64,000 bases of DNA from Sphingobium sp. TCM1. GTDB lineage: Bacteria > Pseudomonadota > Alphaproteobacteria > Sphingomonadales > Sphingomonadaceae. Under the pieces are notes generated by a model. That model did not search any database. It had not been told where the DNA came from and saw only the letters and a list, made by a program, of their open reading frames with translations. The stretch lies in contig NZ_LXVX01000018.1 of assembly GCF_001650725.1 (NCBI RefSeq), positions 1 to 64,000 on the forward strand. The letters are read 5' to 3'. Shown here piece by piece: positions 1 to 8,362 of this stretch. Numbering within the stretch: position 1 is the stretch's first letter; each line of letters opens with the position of its first letter. Position numbers and translations under genes: made by a program.

Positions 1-41
1 CTTTTTGCTGCAAAAAACTGCCTCCTCAGGCAGAACAACGT

Positions 42-119
<78 letters not shown>

Positions 120-162
120 AATGAAATTGCAGATCTCCGCAGAGAGTTGCAATCTTGAAAGG

Positions 163-188
163 ACCCGCCCCAGTGGCGGGTTTTTTAT
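163..188 (+). terminator. Rho-independent terminator after tRNA-fMet
   Basis: Six-pair stem CCCGCC/GGCGGG (164-169 with 175-180), loop CCAGT, followed directly by TTTTTTATT. It lies 45 bases after the tRNA and is read in the tRNA direction. Confidence 0.85.
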
Positions 189-221
189 TGCCCGCCACCA
201 GGAGCACTCGACCCGCGCAAT

Positions 222-1004
222 TCAGCGTGGCAAACCGATCATCGATATCTGACGACCATAACCCGGCTCGCCCAGACGGCAGGAGCGCCGATAGCTGAAG
301 AAGCGGTCCGGCTGGCTGTAGGTATCTTCGTCCAGCATTTCCACCCGCCCTACGCCCGACGCCGCAAGGCGCGCGGCAACATAGCCCGCTATGTCGAATT
401 GAAGATGCCCGGGCCGCCCTTCGGAAAAAAAGCGATCATTCTCCGCATCGGCGTCGGTGAAGCGATGCGCGAAATCCATTGTCACTTCGTAGGATGGCCG
501 GCCGATGCAAGGACCGATCGCACAACCTATCCGTTCCCGCTGCGCGCCCAGCGACACCATCGCAGCCAGCGTCGCGTCGGTCACCCCTCCGATCGCGCCC
601 TTCCACCCTGCGTGGGCCGCCCCCACGACGCCCGCCTCCACATCGGCGAACAGCACCGGTACGCAGTCGGCGGTCAATATTCCGAGCAACAGGCCAGGCT
701 GGTCGGTCACCAGTGCGTCCGCCGCCGGTCTTGCATCGTCCGCAAAGCCGTGGCTCACCCGCACGACGTCAGCGGAATGGATCTGGCGGACCGTAACCAG
801 CTCCACGCCAGGCAAAACAGCATCTCGCGCCAGATCCCGATTGCGCCGGACCGCGCCCCGATCGTCATCCGAGCCAAGTCCGACATTGAGCCCCGCGTAG
901 AGACCGGTCGACACGCCGCCCGTCCGTCCCGCAAAACCGTGCGGCAAATTCCCAAACGCCCGTGCCTTCAGCAGTTCGACCACGTCGACCCTTTCCACTT
1001 TCAT
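222..1004 (-). CDS. pgeF: Polyphenol oxidase / purine nucleoside phosphorylase family (PgeF, YfiH/LACC1)
   Basis: About 260 residues, the usual length for the YfiH/LACC1 fold. Seen: RQIHS (His76), LTADCVPVL (Cys114) and AAHAGWKG (His131), the conserved His-Cys-His set at the active site, plus IGPCIG near residue 160. Characterised relatives cleave adenosine and inosine with phosphate and may edit peptidoglycan precursors; older annotation calls them laccases. An ATG six codons upstream (1022) is also possible. Neither start has an obvious Shine-Dalgarno; I prefer the Met at 1004 because family alignments begin near it. It is convergent with the tRNA and divergent from the amino-acid permease. 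Confidence 0.92.
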   Translation of the reverse strand: MKVERVDVVELLKARAFGNLPHGFAGRTGGVSTGLYAGLNVGLGSDDDRGAVRRNRDLARDAVLPGVELVTVRQIHSADVVRVSHGFADDARPAADALVTDQPGLLLGILTADCVPVLFADVEAGVVGAAHAGWKGAIGGVTDATLAAMVSLGAQRERIGCAIGPCIGRPSYEVTMDFAHRFTDADAENDRFFSEGRPGHLQFDIAGYVAARLAASGVGRVEMLDEDTYSQPDRFFSYRRSCRLGEPGYGRQISMIGLPR

Positions 1005-1117
1005 GTCATGGCCGCGCAACATACTTGCGCGCGCCGGATTAGGCGATAGTCTCCGCTTCCCATAAGCAAAAGGGGTACGTCCGGTGACGTGCCGGACTAG
1101 GGAAACAAGAGGTCTTC

Positions 1118-2698
1118 ATGATATTCGGGCGCGTTAAGCCTCTGGACGCCATCCTGGCGACGGCAGAGAAGAAATCGCTGCATCGCTCGCTGGGGGCATT
1201 CCAGCTCACCATGCTGGGCATCGGCGCCGTGATCGGTACCGGCATCTTCGTCCTGACGGCCGAAGCCGCGCAAAAGGCGGGGCCGGGCATGATGCTCTCC
1301 TTCGTCATCGCCGGCTTCGTCTGCGCCGTGGCGGCGCTCTGCTATGCGGAAATGGCCGCGATGGTCCCGGTTTCCGGGTCGGCCTATACGTACAGCTATG
1401 CAGTCATGGGTGAGTTGATCGCCTGGATGGTCGGCTGGGCACTGATCCTGGAATATGCGGTGGCTGCCGGCGCGGTTTCGGTCGGCTGGTCTGGCTATGT
1501 GGTGGGGCTAATCGAGCACACATTCCATCTCGACATACCCGACCTGCTGACACGCGGCCCGTTCGACGGCGGCATGGTCAATCTGCCGGCGATGCTCATC
1601 GCCGCGCTCGTCACCTGGCTCCTCGTCATCGGCACCAAGGAAAGCGCCACCGTCAACGCGGTGCTGGTCGCGATCAAGGTGGCGGCGCTGTCGCTGTTCA
1701 TCGTGCTGTCGGTGCCGGTGATGAACATGGATGGCTTCACCCCCTTCGCCCCGCTCGGCTTCTCCGGCATCTCGGCGGCAGCGGCCTCGATCTTCTTCGC
1801 CTATGTCGGCTTCGACGCCGTTTCGACCGCGGCCGAGGAAACCAAGAACCCGCAGCGCAACATGCCGATCGGCCTGATCGGCTCGCTCGGTATCTGCACC
1901 GTCTTCTACATGCTGGTCGCGGCCGGCGTGATCGGCACCGTCGGCGCGCAGCCGGTGACGGGTGGCGGCATTCCGATCGCGCAAGGTGGCATCGCACTGG
2001 CCCCGGGTTCGGTCGAATTGTCGCAGCAGTGCGCGGCGCTGGCTGCCGCCGGCACGGAAGCCGTTACCTGCTCGAAGGAGGCGCTGGCCTGGACCCTGCG
2101 TGAAATCGGCTGGCCGCAGATCGGCAACCTGCTCGGCCTGGCAGCCGGTCTTGCCCTGCCGTCAGTCATCCTGATGATGATGTTCGGCCAGACCCGCATC
2201 TTCTTCGTCATGAGCCGCGACGGCCTGTTGCCCGCGATGTTCTCTAAGGTCCATCCGACCTACAAGACCCCGCATGTCATCACCGTCCTGACCGGCATCT
2301 TCGTCGCGCTGTTCGCAGCCTTCTTCCCGGTCGGCATCCTGGCTGACATCTCCAACTCGGGCACGCTCTTCGCCTTCGCGGCGGTGTCGATCGCGGTGAT
2401 GGTCCTGCGCAAGACGGATGCAGGCCGGGCCCGTCCGTTCCGCACGCCTGCGGTCAACGTCACCGCGCCGATCGCGATTGCGGGCTGCGCCTATCTGTTC
2501 TGGAGCCTGGGCGTCGAAACCAAGCTGATGTTCGTGGGCTGGGCGACCGTCGGGCTCGTCGTCTATTTTGCCTATAGCCGCAAGCGCAGCCATGTCGGCC
2601 GCGGCGTGGTGGATGTGCCGGAAGACGATGCGGGCATCCCGCCGCAGCCGGTCCCGCCGATGCCGGGCGCGCATACGCCGGGCGGACAGGACGCCTGA
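1118..2698 (+). CDS. APC-superfamily amino-acid permease
   Basis: A 526-residue inner-membrane protein with about 12-14 hydrophobic segments. The N-terminal GIGAVIGTGIFVLTA signature (about residues 35-50) is the unwound substrate-binding helix of the cationic amino-acid transporter (CAT/YfnA-like) branch of APC permeases. It probably imports an amino acid by proton symport; the substrate cannot be told. A loop near residues 290-330 carries two cysteines that could form a periplasmic disulfide. The C-terminal tail is Pro-rich. The start is supported by AAGAGG six bases upstream. A strong terminator follows, so it is likely monocistronic. Confidence 0.93.
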   Translation: MIFGRVKPLDAILATAEKKSLHRSLGAFQLTMLGIGAVIGTGIFVLTAEAAQKAGPGMMLSFVIAGFVCAVAALCYAEMAAMVPVSGSAYTYSYAVMGELIAWMVGWALILEYAVAAGAVSVGWSGYVVGLIEHTFHLDIPDLLTRGPFDGGMVNLPAMLIAALVTWLLVIGTKESATVNAVLVAIKVAALSLFIVLSVPVMNMDGFTPFAPLGFSGISAAAASIFFAYVGFDAVSTAAEETKNPQRNMPIGLIGSLGICTVFYMLVAAGVIGTVGAQPVTGGGIPIAQGGIALAPGSVELSQQCAALAAAGTEAVTCSKEALAWTLREIGWPQIGNLLGLAAGLALPSVILMMMFGQTRIFFVMSRDGLLPAMFSKVHPTYKTPHVITVLTGIFVALFAAFFPVGILADISNSGTLFAFAAVSIAVMVLRKTDAGRARPFRTPAVNVTAPIAIAGCAYLFWSLGVETKLMFVGWATVGLVVYFAYSRKRSHVGRGVVDVPEDDAGIPPQPVPPMPGAHTPGGQDA

Positions 2699-2711
2699 GC
2701 TTCCTGGATCG

Positions 2712-2742
2712 AACGGGGCGGGAAACCGCCCCGTTTTTTTTT
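2712..2742 (+). terminator. Rho-independent terminator after the permease
   Basis: Ten-pair stem AACGGGGCGG/CCGCCCCGTT with a GAAA tetraloop and a run of nine T. It ends 4 bases before the convergent MFS gene stop, so it also insulates that gene. Confidence 0.93.
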
Positions 2743-2745
2743 ATG

Positions 2746-4017
2746 TCAGTGAAAGTCGATGTCGGATTCGCGGAGCGCACCATGGTGCGGCCGGGTGAAC
2801 AATTTTCCCCGCTCCGCCCAGACGACAATCAGGAAGGACAGCGAGCCGAAGACCAGCAATCCGACAGTGAAGGGCAGGGTGGTGCCGTCGAAGGCGCGGC
2901 CGACGATGCTGCCGAGCAGGCTCGACACGGCAGTCGTCAGAAATGCCTGGAAGGAAGAAGCTGCGCCCGCGCCCTTGTGGAAGGGCTCCATCGAAATCGC
3001 GCTGAAATTGGATGCGGTGAATGCGACCGTCATCATGGTCATCGCCTGCAAGGCCATGAAGGTGGTCAGCGTCTCCTGTCCGGCCAGGATCACCGCCAGA
3101 TGGACCGCCGCGATGAGGATGAAGGCGAGCAGCGCGCTCTGGCTCATGCGGCGGGCGCCGAAGCGGGACACGAGGCGGCTGTTGATGAGACTGCCGATGC
3201 CCATGCAGCCGGCGATCATCGCGAAGCCGATCGGAAAGATATGCTGCGCGTCGAAGACATCGAAGAATATCTGCTGGATGGACAGGATGAAGCCGATCAG
3301 ACCACCCATCACCACGCCGCTCGCCAGCATGTAGCCGATCGAGCTGCGCGTACGGACGACGGTGCCGATCGTATGGAGCAGCGCGCCTGGCGTAATCTGG
3401 ACGCGGTTTTCCGGGCGCAATGTTTCGGGCATCCGTGCCAGCATCCAGCAGAGGATCAGGCTGGCGAGAATGACGAGAACCCAGAAGATCCAGCGCCACG
3501 GGGCGACCCAAAGGATCGCCTGGCCGAAGCTGGGCGCTATGACCGGAATCAGCATGAACACGGCGAAGATCAGCGACATGACGCGCGCCATGGCGTCGCC
3601 CCTGAACTGGTCGCGGATGATGCCGACGGTGATCACGCGGCTGGCGCCCGCGAAGAATCCGGCGCAGGCGCGACCGGCCAGCATCATCTCGAAACTCCGG
3701 GCGCTGGCGCAAGCGATGGAAGAGACGATGAACAGCGCCATGGCGCTGCCCAGAACCCGCTTTCGCCCGTACCTGTCAGACAATATGCCGAACAGCAGGG
3801 AGCCGACCCCCAGTCCCATGAAATAGACGCTGATGACGAGTTGCCGGTCATTGGGATAGGGGATGGCCAGATCGCGGCCGATCTCTGGCAGTGCGGGCAG
3901 CATCGGATCGATCGACAGCGCGTTCATCGCCATCAGACAGGCGCACAGCAGCACGAATTCGCGGAAGCCGATATCCTTGGCGCGCGGCGCCGCGCCGGGG
4001 GTAGGGATCTGGGACAT
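2746..4017 (-). CDS. Bcr/CflA-type MFS multidrug efflux transporter
   Basis: A 423-residue, 12-TM major facilitator. The MFS motif A is visible between TM2 and TM3 as GILSDRYGRKRVL (about residues 78-90), and the N-terminal SIDPMLPALPEI string is typical of the Bcr/CflA drug:H+ antiporter subfamily. Expected to export drugs or toxic metabolites across the inner membrane. It stands alone on the minus strand, convergent with the APC permease and divergent from the Sel1-repeat gene. Substrate cannot be inferred. Confidence 0.92.
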   Translation of the reverse strand: MSQIPTPGAAPRAKDIGFREFVLLCACLMAMNALSIDPMLPALPEIGRDLAIPYPNDRQLVISVYFMGLGVGSLLFGILSDRYGRKRVLGSAMALFIVSSIACASARSFEMMLAGRACAGFFAGASRVITVGIIRDQFRGDAMARVMSLIFAVFMLIPVIAPSFGQAILWVAPWRWIFWVLVILASLILCWMLARMPETLRPENRVQITPGALLHTIGTVVRTRSSIGYMLASGVVMGGLIGFILSIQQIFFDVFDAQHIFPIGFAMIAGCMGIGSLINSRLVSRFGARRMSQSALLAFILIAAVHLAVILAGQETLTTFMALQAMTMMTVAFTASNFSAISMEPFHKGAGAASSFQAFLTTAVSSLLGSIVGRAFDGTTLPFTVGLLVFGSLSFLIVVWAERGKLFTRPHHGALRESDIDFH

Positions 4018-4131
4018 GCAGAGCCTATGCGGTCTAAGGCGCAGCGATGCCAGTCTTTATCGCGGCCGCTGCGCGGCGCATGACGCCCTCCCGACCGACC
4101 ATATCCAGTCCCCAATATGCCTAGCGAGACG

Positions 4132-4139
4132 TTAACCAT
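4132..4139 (+). promoter_or_regulatory. CtrA-type octamer TTAACCAT upstream of the Sel1 gene
   Basis: TTAACCAT matches the CtrA recognition octamer known from Caulobacter. It is followed by TTTTTTAT, giving a near-match to TTAA-N7-TTAA. It lies about 90 bases before the Sel1-repeat start. This is a short motif in a GC-rich genome; the assignment is tentative. Confidence 0.3.
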
Positions 4140-4226
4140 TTTTTATCGCCTGCCGGGCCAAGCTGCATTTCATGAAAAACCAAAGGGTCATCCATTGAGT
4201 TAGTCGGAAGTCAGGGGATCGGTATC

Positions 4227-4523
4227 ATGGGCAACAGTATCAAGAGCGCGCAATTTCTGATGGAGGCCCGCCGGTCGCGGGCTGCGGGCGGATCGGCGGA
4301 CGACTGTTTCGACCTGGGCGTTGCCTATAGCTGCGGCACCAGCGGCCTGCCGATCGACCTGATCGAGGCACATAAATGGTTCAACCTGGCCGCGCTGCGC
4401 GGCAGCGAGGAAGGTCAGTCGATGCGCGCCGAGATCGCCGAGGAAATGACCGCGCGCGAGATTGCCGAGGCCCAGCGCCAGGCGCGTGCCGTCCTCGCCG
4501 CGACGCAGTTGCGCGCTGCCTGA
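4227..4523 (+). CDS. Sel1-like repeat protein, single repeat
   Basis: A 98-residue soluble protein with one recognisable Sel1/TPR-like unit: DLGVAYSCG, then the second helix AHKWFNLAALRGSEEG (about residues 50-66), which matches the Sel1 consensus A-x-x-W-x-x-x-A-A-x-x-G. Sel1 repeats mediate protein-protein contacts; a single repeat cannot by itself indicate a partner. The C-terminal third is a charged Ala-rich helix. Start supported by AGGGGA ten bases upstream. It is convergent with the FemAB-like gene, with only one base between stops. Confidence 0.85.
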   Translation: MGNSIKSAQFLMEARRSRAAGGSADDCFDLGVAYSCGTSGLPIDLIEAHKWFNLAALRGSEEGQSMRAEIAEEMTAREIAEAQRQARAVLAATQLRAA

Positions 4524-4524
4524 G

Positions 4525-5658
4525 CTAATTACCCTTTCGGAACGGCGTTCGTCCGGCCAGCCATTGCCGGTCGCGTTGCACATCGGTTCGCTCGGCCGCC
4601 AGAAACTCGGCTACTGCGCGTCGGAAGCCCGCATCGGGAATATAATGCGCGGACCATGTCGGTTCCGGCGCATAGCCCCGCGCCAGCTTGTGCCCGCCCT
4701 GAGCGCCCGCCTCCACCTTGTGCAGCCCGCGTGCGATGGCGGCGTCGATCGCCTGATAATAGCATAGCTCGAAATGCAGGTTGGGGACGTCTTCGGAGCA
4801 GCCCCAGTAGCGGCCATAAAGCGTGTCCGCGCCGATCAGGTTGAGCGCGCCTGCGATCGGCTGCCCTTCCCGCAGCGCGAGCATGAGCAGCACCTTGTCG
4901 GCCATCGTCTCGCCCAGGATCGAGAAGAAGGCGCGGGTCAGATAGGGCCGCCCCCATTTGCGCGCGCCGGTATCCTGGTAGAAATGCCAGAACATGTCCC
5001 AATGGGCTTCGGTCAGGTCGCCGCCCGTCAGATGGACGATCTCCAGCCCGTCGACCGCGCGCCGACGCTCCTTGCGGATATTCTTGCGCTTTTCGCTGGA
5101 CAGGTCCGCCAGAAAATCGTCGAAGCCGGCATAGCCCCGGTTGGTCCAGTGAAACTGGCTGTCCTCGCGGACCAGCCAGCCGGCCGCCTCGAACAGCGCC
5201 AACTGGCCCGGCGCGATGAAGGTCGCATGGGCTGACGACAGCCCGTTGCGCTCCACCAATGTCTCTATTCCCGCGATCAGCGCAGGCGCGGCATCGGGAT
5301 CACGCAACAACAGGCGCGGACCAGGTACCGGGGAAAAGGGGGCGGCGATCTGAATCTTGGGATAATAGCGCCCGCCTGCCCGTTCCCAGGCATCGGCCCA
5401 GCCATGGTCGAACACATATTCGCCCTGGCTGTGGCTTTTGGCATAGAGCGGCGCGGCGGCAGCGATCCGCCCATCCGGCCCCTCTATGACGAGCGGCAGC
5501 GGCTGCCAGCCGCTTGTCGTCCCAACGCTGCCCGATCGTTCGAGTGCGGTCAGGAAGTCCCAACTGACGAAGGGATTGCCCGTTCCGGCACAGGCGTCCC
5601 ATTGATCCCTGGGCAGGTCGGCAACCCCGGCGGCAACGCGCGCGACAACTTCAGTCAT
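4525..5658 (-). CDS. FemAB/GNAT-like N-acyltransferase (COG3146 family)
   Basis: About 377 residues, the normal length of the COG3146 predicted N-acyltransferases (a tandem GNAT fold like FemAB). Seen: NPFVSWDFLTALE near the N-terminus, the charged SSEKRKNIRKERR string mid-protein, HFYQDTGARKWGRPYLTR, and the C-terminal YEAGAQGGHK-like string VEAGAQGGHKLARGY. The biochemical substrate is unknown. An upstream ATG at 5688 is in frame; I chose 5658, which overlaps the preceding stop by 8 bases as expected for coupling. Last gene of the five-gene minus-strand chain that begins at 7782. Confidence 0.88.
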   Translation of the reverse strand: MTEVVARVAAGVADLPRDQWDACAGTGNPFVSWDFLTALERSGSVGTTSGWQPLPLVIEGPDGRIAAAAPLYAKSHSQGEYVFDHGWADAWERAGGRYYPKIQIAAPFSPVPGPRLLLRDPDAAPALIAGIETLVERNGLSSAHATFIAPGQLALFEAAGWLVREDSQFHWTNRGYAGFDDFLADLSSEKRKNIRKERRRAVDGLEIVHLTGGDLTEAHWDMFWHFYQDTGARKWGRPYLTRAFFSILGETMADKVLLMLALREGQPIAGALNLIGADTLYGRYWGCSEDVPNLHFELCYYQAIDAAIARGLHKVEAGAQGGHKLARGYAPEPTWSAHYIPDAGFRRAVAEFLAAERTDVQRDRQWLAGRTPFRKGN

Positions 5659-6376
5659 GCGGGCGCTCGAAAATGATCTGATCCGCATGGCGCGCCGCGC
5701 GGGTACGCTCTTCGTCGCTGCGCACGGTCCATGTCAGCACAGGCAGTCCCCCTCTGCGGGCGCGGGTCGCGAAGGGCGATGGCAGGTCGCGAATGTCACA
5801 GGCGATGAAATCGGGTCTCGCCAGCCAAAGTGCAAGGGTGCGCTCGAACCGGCCCCGCAGTCGACCCTTGCCCTGCTGCGTGACCACCAGCCCGCGGACC
5901 GTCTCCGGCCGGTGACGGGCGAACCATCGGACTGCATGGGGATTGAAGGACATGACGGCCGCCAGTCCGGCATCCGTACCTGCAAGTTCGCGCGCGACCG
6001 ATTCGCAAAGATCGGCCACATGTCGCTTGTCCGCCTTGATCTCGACAAGGAGCGGCACTTGGCCGCTGCACCGCTCCAGCAGCGTGGACAGCCGCGGGAT
6101 CGAACCGGCATCGGGCAGCGCGATCGCGTCAAGAAGGACAGCATCCAGCGAATCGACGTTCTCCTGAAGCCCGGCCATCCGCTCCAGCCTGGCGTCGTGA
6201 AAGACGAAAGCGACGCCGTCCCGGCTTGTCCGCACGTCACATTCGATGCCGAGACCGGCGGCGATGGCGGCGTCGAACGCCGCCATGCCATTTTCGCTCG
6301 CTTCCGGCCCGTGCAGCCCGCGATGGGCAAAGGGGCGGGCGGTGAGAAAGTCGAGCCTGCGGCCGGACGCGCGCAA
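5651..6376 (-). CDS. Glycerophosphodiester phosphodiesterase (GDPD family)
   Basis: Hydrolyses glycerophosphodiesters to glycerol-3-phosphate and an alcohol. With the TTG start at 6376 the protein is 241 residues, the usual size. Catalytic set seen: AHRG (His18), IECDVR (Glu45, Asp47), FVFHD (His60), then LLVEIK. An upstream ATG at 6496 would add about 40 residues that lie inside ridA and resemble no GDPD, so I rejected it. The TTG lies 5 bases past the ridA stop with a GGGGCGCAGG stretch just before. No signal peptide is visible, so it is probably cytoplasmic. Confidence 0.88.
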   Translation of the reverse strand: MRASGRRLDFLTARPFAHRGLHGPEASENGMAAFDAAIAAGLGIECDVRTSRDGVAFVFHDARLERMAGLQENVDSLDAVLLDAIALPDAGSIPRLSTLLERCSGQVPLLVEIKADKRHVADLCESVARELAGTDAGLAAVMSFNPHAVRWFARHRPETVRGLVVTQQGKGRLRGRFERTLALWLARPDFIACDIRDLPSPFATRARRGGLPVLTWTVRSDEERTRAARHADQIIFERPHD

Positions 6377-6380
6377 ATCG

Positions 6381-6845
6381 TCAGGCCTGCGCCCCGACCT
6401 GAACGATCGCGTCGATTTCGACCACCGCGCCCAGAGGCAGCACCGGCACGCCCACGGCGCTGCGGGCGTGCTTGCCCGCGTCGCCGAACACCTCAACCAT
6501 CAGTTCGGATGCGCCATTGGCGACCTTCGGCTGGTCGGTGAAGGTCGGTGCGCTCGAAATGAACGCGCCCAGCTTCACGATCCGCTCGACCCGGTCGAGA
6601 GTGCCGAGCGCGGCCTTCATCTGCGCGATCAGGTTGAGGCCGCACACGCGCGCAGCGGTGACGCCATAGTCGAGGTCGCGATCCTCGCCCAGGCGGCCTG
6701 TCATCAGGCCATCGGGTGCCAGCGCGATTTGCCCGCTGATGTGCAGCAGGCCATTGGCCTCTACCGTCGGAACATAGGCGGCGACGGGCGCAGCGGGCTG
6801 GGGCAGCGTGATGCCGAGTTCGGCGAGACGGGCTTCGATGCTCAT
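6381..6845 (-). CDS. RidA/YjgF-family imine deaminase
   Basis: A 154-residue member of the Rid superfamily, longer than archetypal RidA (about 128) and matching the 150-155 residue subgroup. Family features: HISGQIALAPDG near residue 36, MKAALGTLDRVERIVKLGAFI, and the C-terminal HARSAVGVPVLPLGAVVEID with the conserved Arg that binds the carboxylate of 2-aminoacrylate. Likely role: hydrolysis of reactive enamines/imines released by PLP enzymes. The ATG overlaps the HAD stop by 4 bases (ATGA), so translation is coupled. Confidence 0.92.
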   Translation of the reverse strand: MSIEARLAELGITLPQPAAPVAAYVPTVEANGLLHISGQIALAPDGLMTGRLGEDRDLDYGVTAARVCGLNLIAQMKAALGTLDRVERIVKLGAFISSAPTFTDQPKVANGASELMVEVFGDAGKHARSAVGVPVLPLGAVVEIDAIVQVGAQA

Positions 6846-7498
6846 ATTGTGGCTCCATCAAGGGGAAGAAGGGGAAAAGGGGCGGGGCCTTCGGCGAGCC
6901 GCGCGACGATCCAGCGCTCTGCGTCGACCCAATTGTCGATCCGGGCATGAGCCTGGGGCGCGGCGGGCACGCCGGGCGCGATTTCCGGTTCGCCCACCAT
7001 GTGCAGTCGCCATACGTCGGGGGCGTGGCGGGCGACGGAGTCATGATGTTCGGCCAGATCGTCGATGAATAATGCTACGCTCGGTTGCCGTTCCGCCACG
7101 ATGCGGGCGAGCGGTCGGCCCTTGCCGCCCTGGTTCCAATGCACGGGCAGATCCAGCCCATGGGCCGAAAGTTGCGCGACGCGCGCGCCATGATGTCGCT
7201 CGCCGATATTGGTCAGCACGACGATGTCGGCGATCCGCGACAGCCGCCCCAGTGCCTCGACCGCGCCGGAAATCGGCGCCTGCCGGTGCATTTCCGTGTC
7301 GAAGAAGCCGACCAGCAGCGACCAGACCCGTTCGCGTTCCAGCACCTCGCCGCTGTCCTTGTGCCGCAACGCTTCGGCGAAGCCGCGATCGTGCATGTCG
7401 AAATGGACCGCGTGCGTCTCGTCCAGCCACTGGCGGAACGGCACGACCATGTGCAGCAGCACCTCGTCGCAGTCGGTGATGATGAGGGGGCGGGTCAT
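6842..7498 (-). CDS. HAD-family hydrolase
   Basis: A 218-residue haloacid dehalogenase-fold phosphatase. Motif I is DCDEVLL (Asp9 nucleophile, Asp11 acid/base), motif II is VVLTNIG near residue 95, the motif III Lys lies in NQGGKGRP, and motif IV is ALFIDDLAEH. The substrate is not predictable. It overlaps both neighbours with ATGA junctions, so it is probably co-expressed with DUF3572 and RidA. Confidence 0.88.
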   Translation of the reverse strand: MTRPLIITDCDEVLLHMVVPFRQWLDETHAVHFDMHDRGFAEALRHKDSGEVLERERVWSLLVGFFDTEMHRQAPISGAVEALGRLSRIADIVVLTNIGERHHGARVAQLSAHGLDLPVHWNQGGKGRPLARIVAERQPSVALFIDDLAEHHDSVARHAPDVWRLHMVGEPEIAPGVPAAPQAHARIDNWVDAERWIVARLAEGPAPFPLLPLDGATI

Positions 7499-7782
7499 TG
7501 ACTCAATGTCTCCTGCGCCGCGATCAGCGCGGCGGGCGTGGTGTCGATCGCTTCGGCGCAGGCGATCAGGTCCGGCTCATGGTCGGCCAGAAAATTGAGC
7601 ACCGCGCCCAGTATCGCCCGGTCGCTCACGCCGGCGCGTAGCGCGCCGGCGTCGAGTCCGGTCAGCGCCAGCAGCCGGTCGGCCCGCGCGCCGTCGGCCA
7701 GCGTCCATCCCAGCGCCAGCAGGGCGAGCATCGCAGGGTCTTCGCTGCTATCCGGCTTGCGATTCGGGCTGTCGGGTCGCAT
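7495..7782 (-). CDS. DUF3572 family protein
   Basis: A 95-residue soluble, Ala/Leu-rich helical protein; the strings ALGWTLADGARADRLLALTG and AVLNFLADHEPDL are typical of DUF3572, a small family of alphaproteobacteria with no known function. The start is the ATG at 7782, with AAAGG six bases upstream; longer in-frame extension runs antisense to divK and is not real. It heads the minus-strand chain DUF3572-HAD-RidA-GDPD-acyltransferase and diverges from divK with a 60-base gap. Confidence 0.85.
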   Translation of the reverse strand: MRPDSPNRKPDSSEDPAMLALLALGWTLADGARADRLLALTGLDAGALRAGVSDRAILGAVLNFLADHEPDLIACAEAIDTTPAALIAAQETLSQ

Positions 7783-7842
7783 GATGGGCCTTTGGCGGGG
7801 AAGCGGTCGGGGGCTCGCTTCATATGGAATTGCGGGTGACTG

Positions 7843-8205
7843 GTGGCAAAGCGTGTGCTCGTTGTCGAGGACAACGAACTTAATCTCAAACTTTTTTGCG
7901 ACCTGCTGCGCGCCCATGGGCATGACGTGCTGCCGCTGCGCGACGGTCGCGACGTGCTGGCACAGGCGCGCGACTTCCTGCCCGACCTGGTCATCACCGA
8001 CATCCATCTGCCCCATGTCAGCGGCTATGACCTCATCCTGTCGCTCAAGGCCGACGAGCGGCTTTCGACCGTGCCGATCATGGCCGTCACCGCCTATGCG
8101 GGGAAGGGCGACGAGGAGCGGATCCGCGGCGCCGGTGCCGACGCCTATGTGTCGAAGCCGATTTCCGTGCTGCGCTTCATCGAGCAGGTGAACGCGCTGC
8201 TGTAG
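7843..8205 (+). CDS. divK: DivK-type single-domain response regulator
   Basis: A stand-alone receiver domain of 120 residues with no output domain. Phospho-acceptor Asp53 sits in VITDIHLP, the acidic pair is Glu9-Asp10 in VVEDN, Thr83 is the switch residue and Lys105 lies in VSKPIS. The N-terminal VEDNELNLKLFCDLL is characteristic of DivK, which relays phosphate signals to the DivJ/PleC/DivL cell-cycle network controlling CtrA. The start codon is GTG. In many relatives pleD follows; here the next gene is phoX. Confidence 0.9.
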   Translation: MAKRVLVVEDNELNLKLFCDLLRAHGHDVLPLRDGRDVLAQARDFLPDLVITDIHLPHVSGYDLILSLKADERLSTVPIMAVTAYAGKGDEERIRGAGADAYVSKPISVLRFIEQVNALL

Positions 8206-8239
8206 CGATCGTAACGAAGGCGACAGTTTGGTCACCGGT

Positions 8240-8257
8240 CTGTCATGCAGCTTTCAT
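8240..8257 (+). promoter_or_regulatory. Pho box (PhoB operator) upstream of phoX
   Basis: CTGTCAT-GCAG-CTTTCAT: two 7-base half-sites 11 bases apart, matching the PhoB consensus CTGTCAT-N4-CTGTCAT with one mismatch. A further CTTCAT follows at 8266. It lies 105 bases before the phoX start in a 157-base gap, where it would replace a -35 element. Confidence 0.88.
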
Positions 8258-8362
8258 CGCGACGCCTTCATTCGGAAGCGTGGCCGTCATTCCCCTCTGC
8301 CAACCCCCTGCGCCAAGGCGCGGCGCTCCGCCGACAGCCGGATCATACAGGGGTAATCATCC

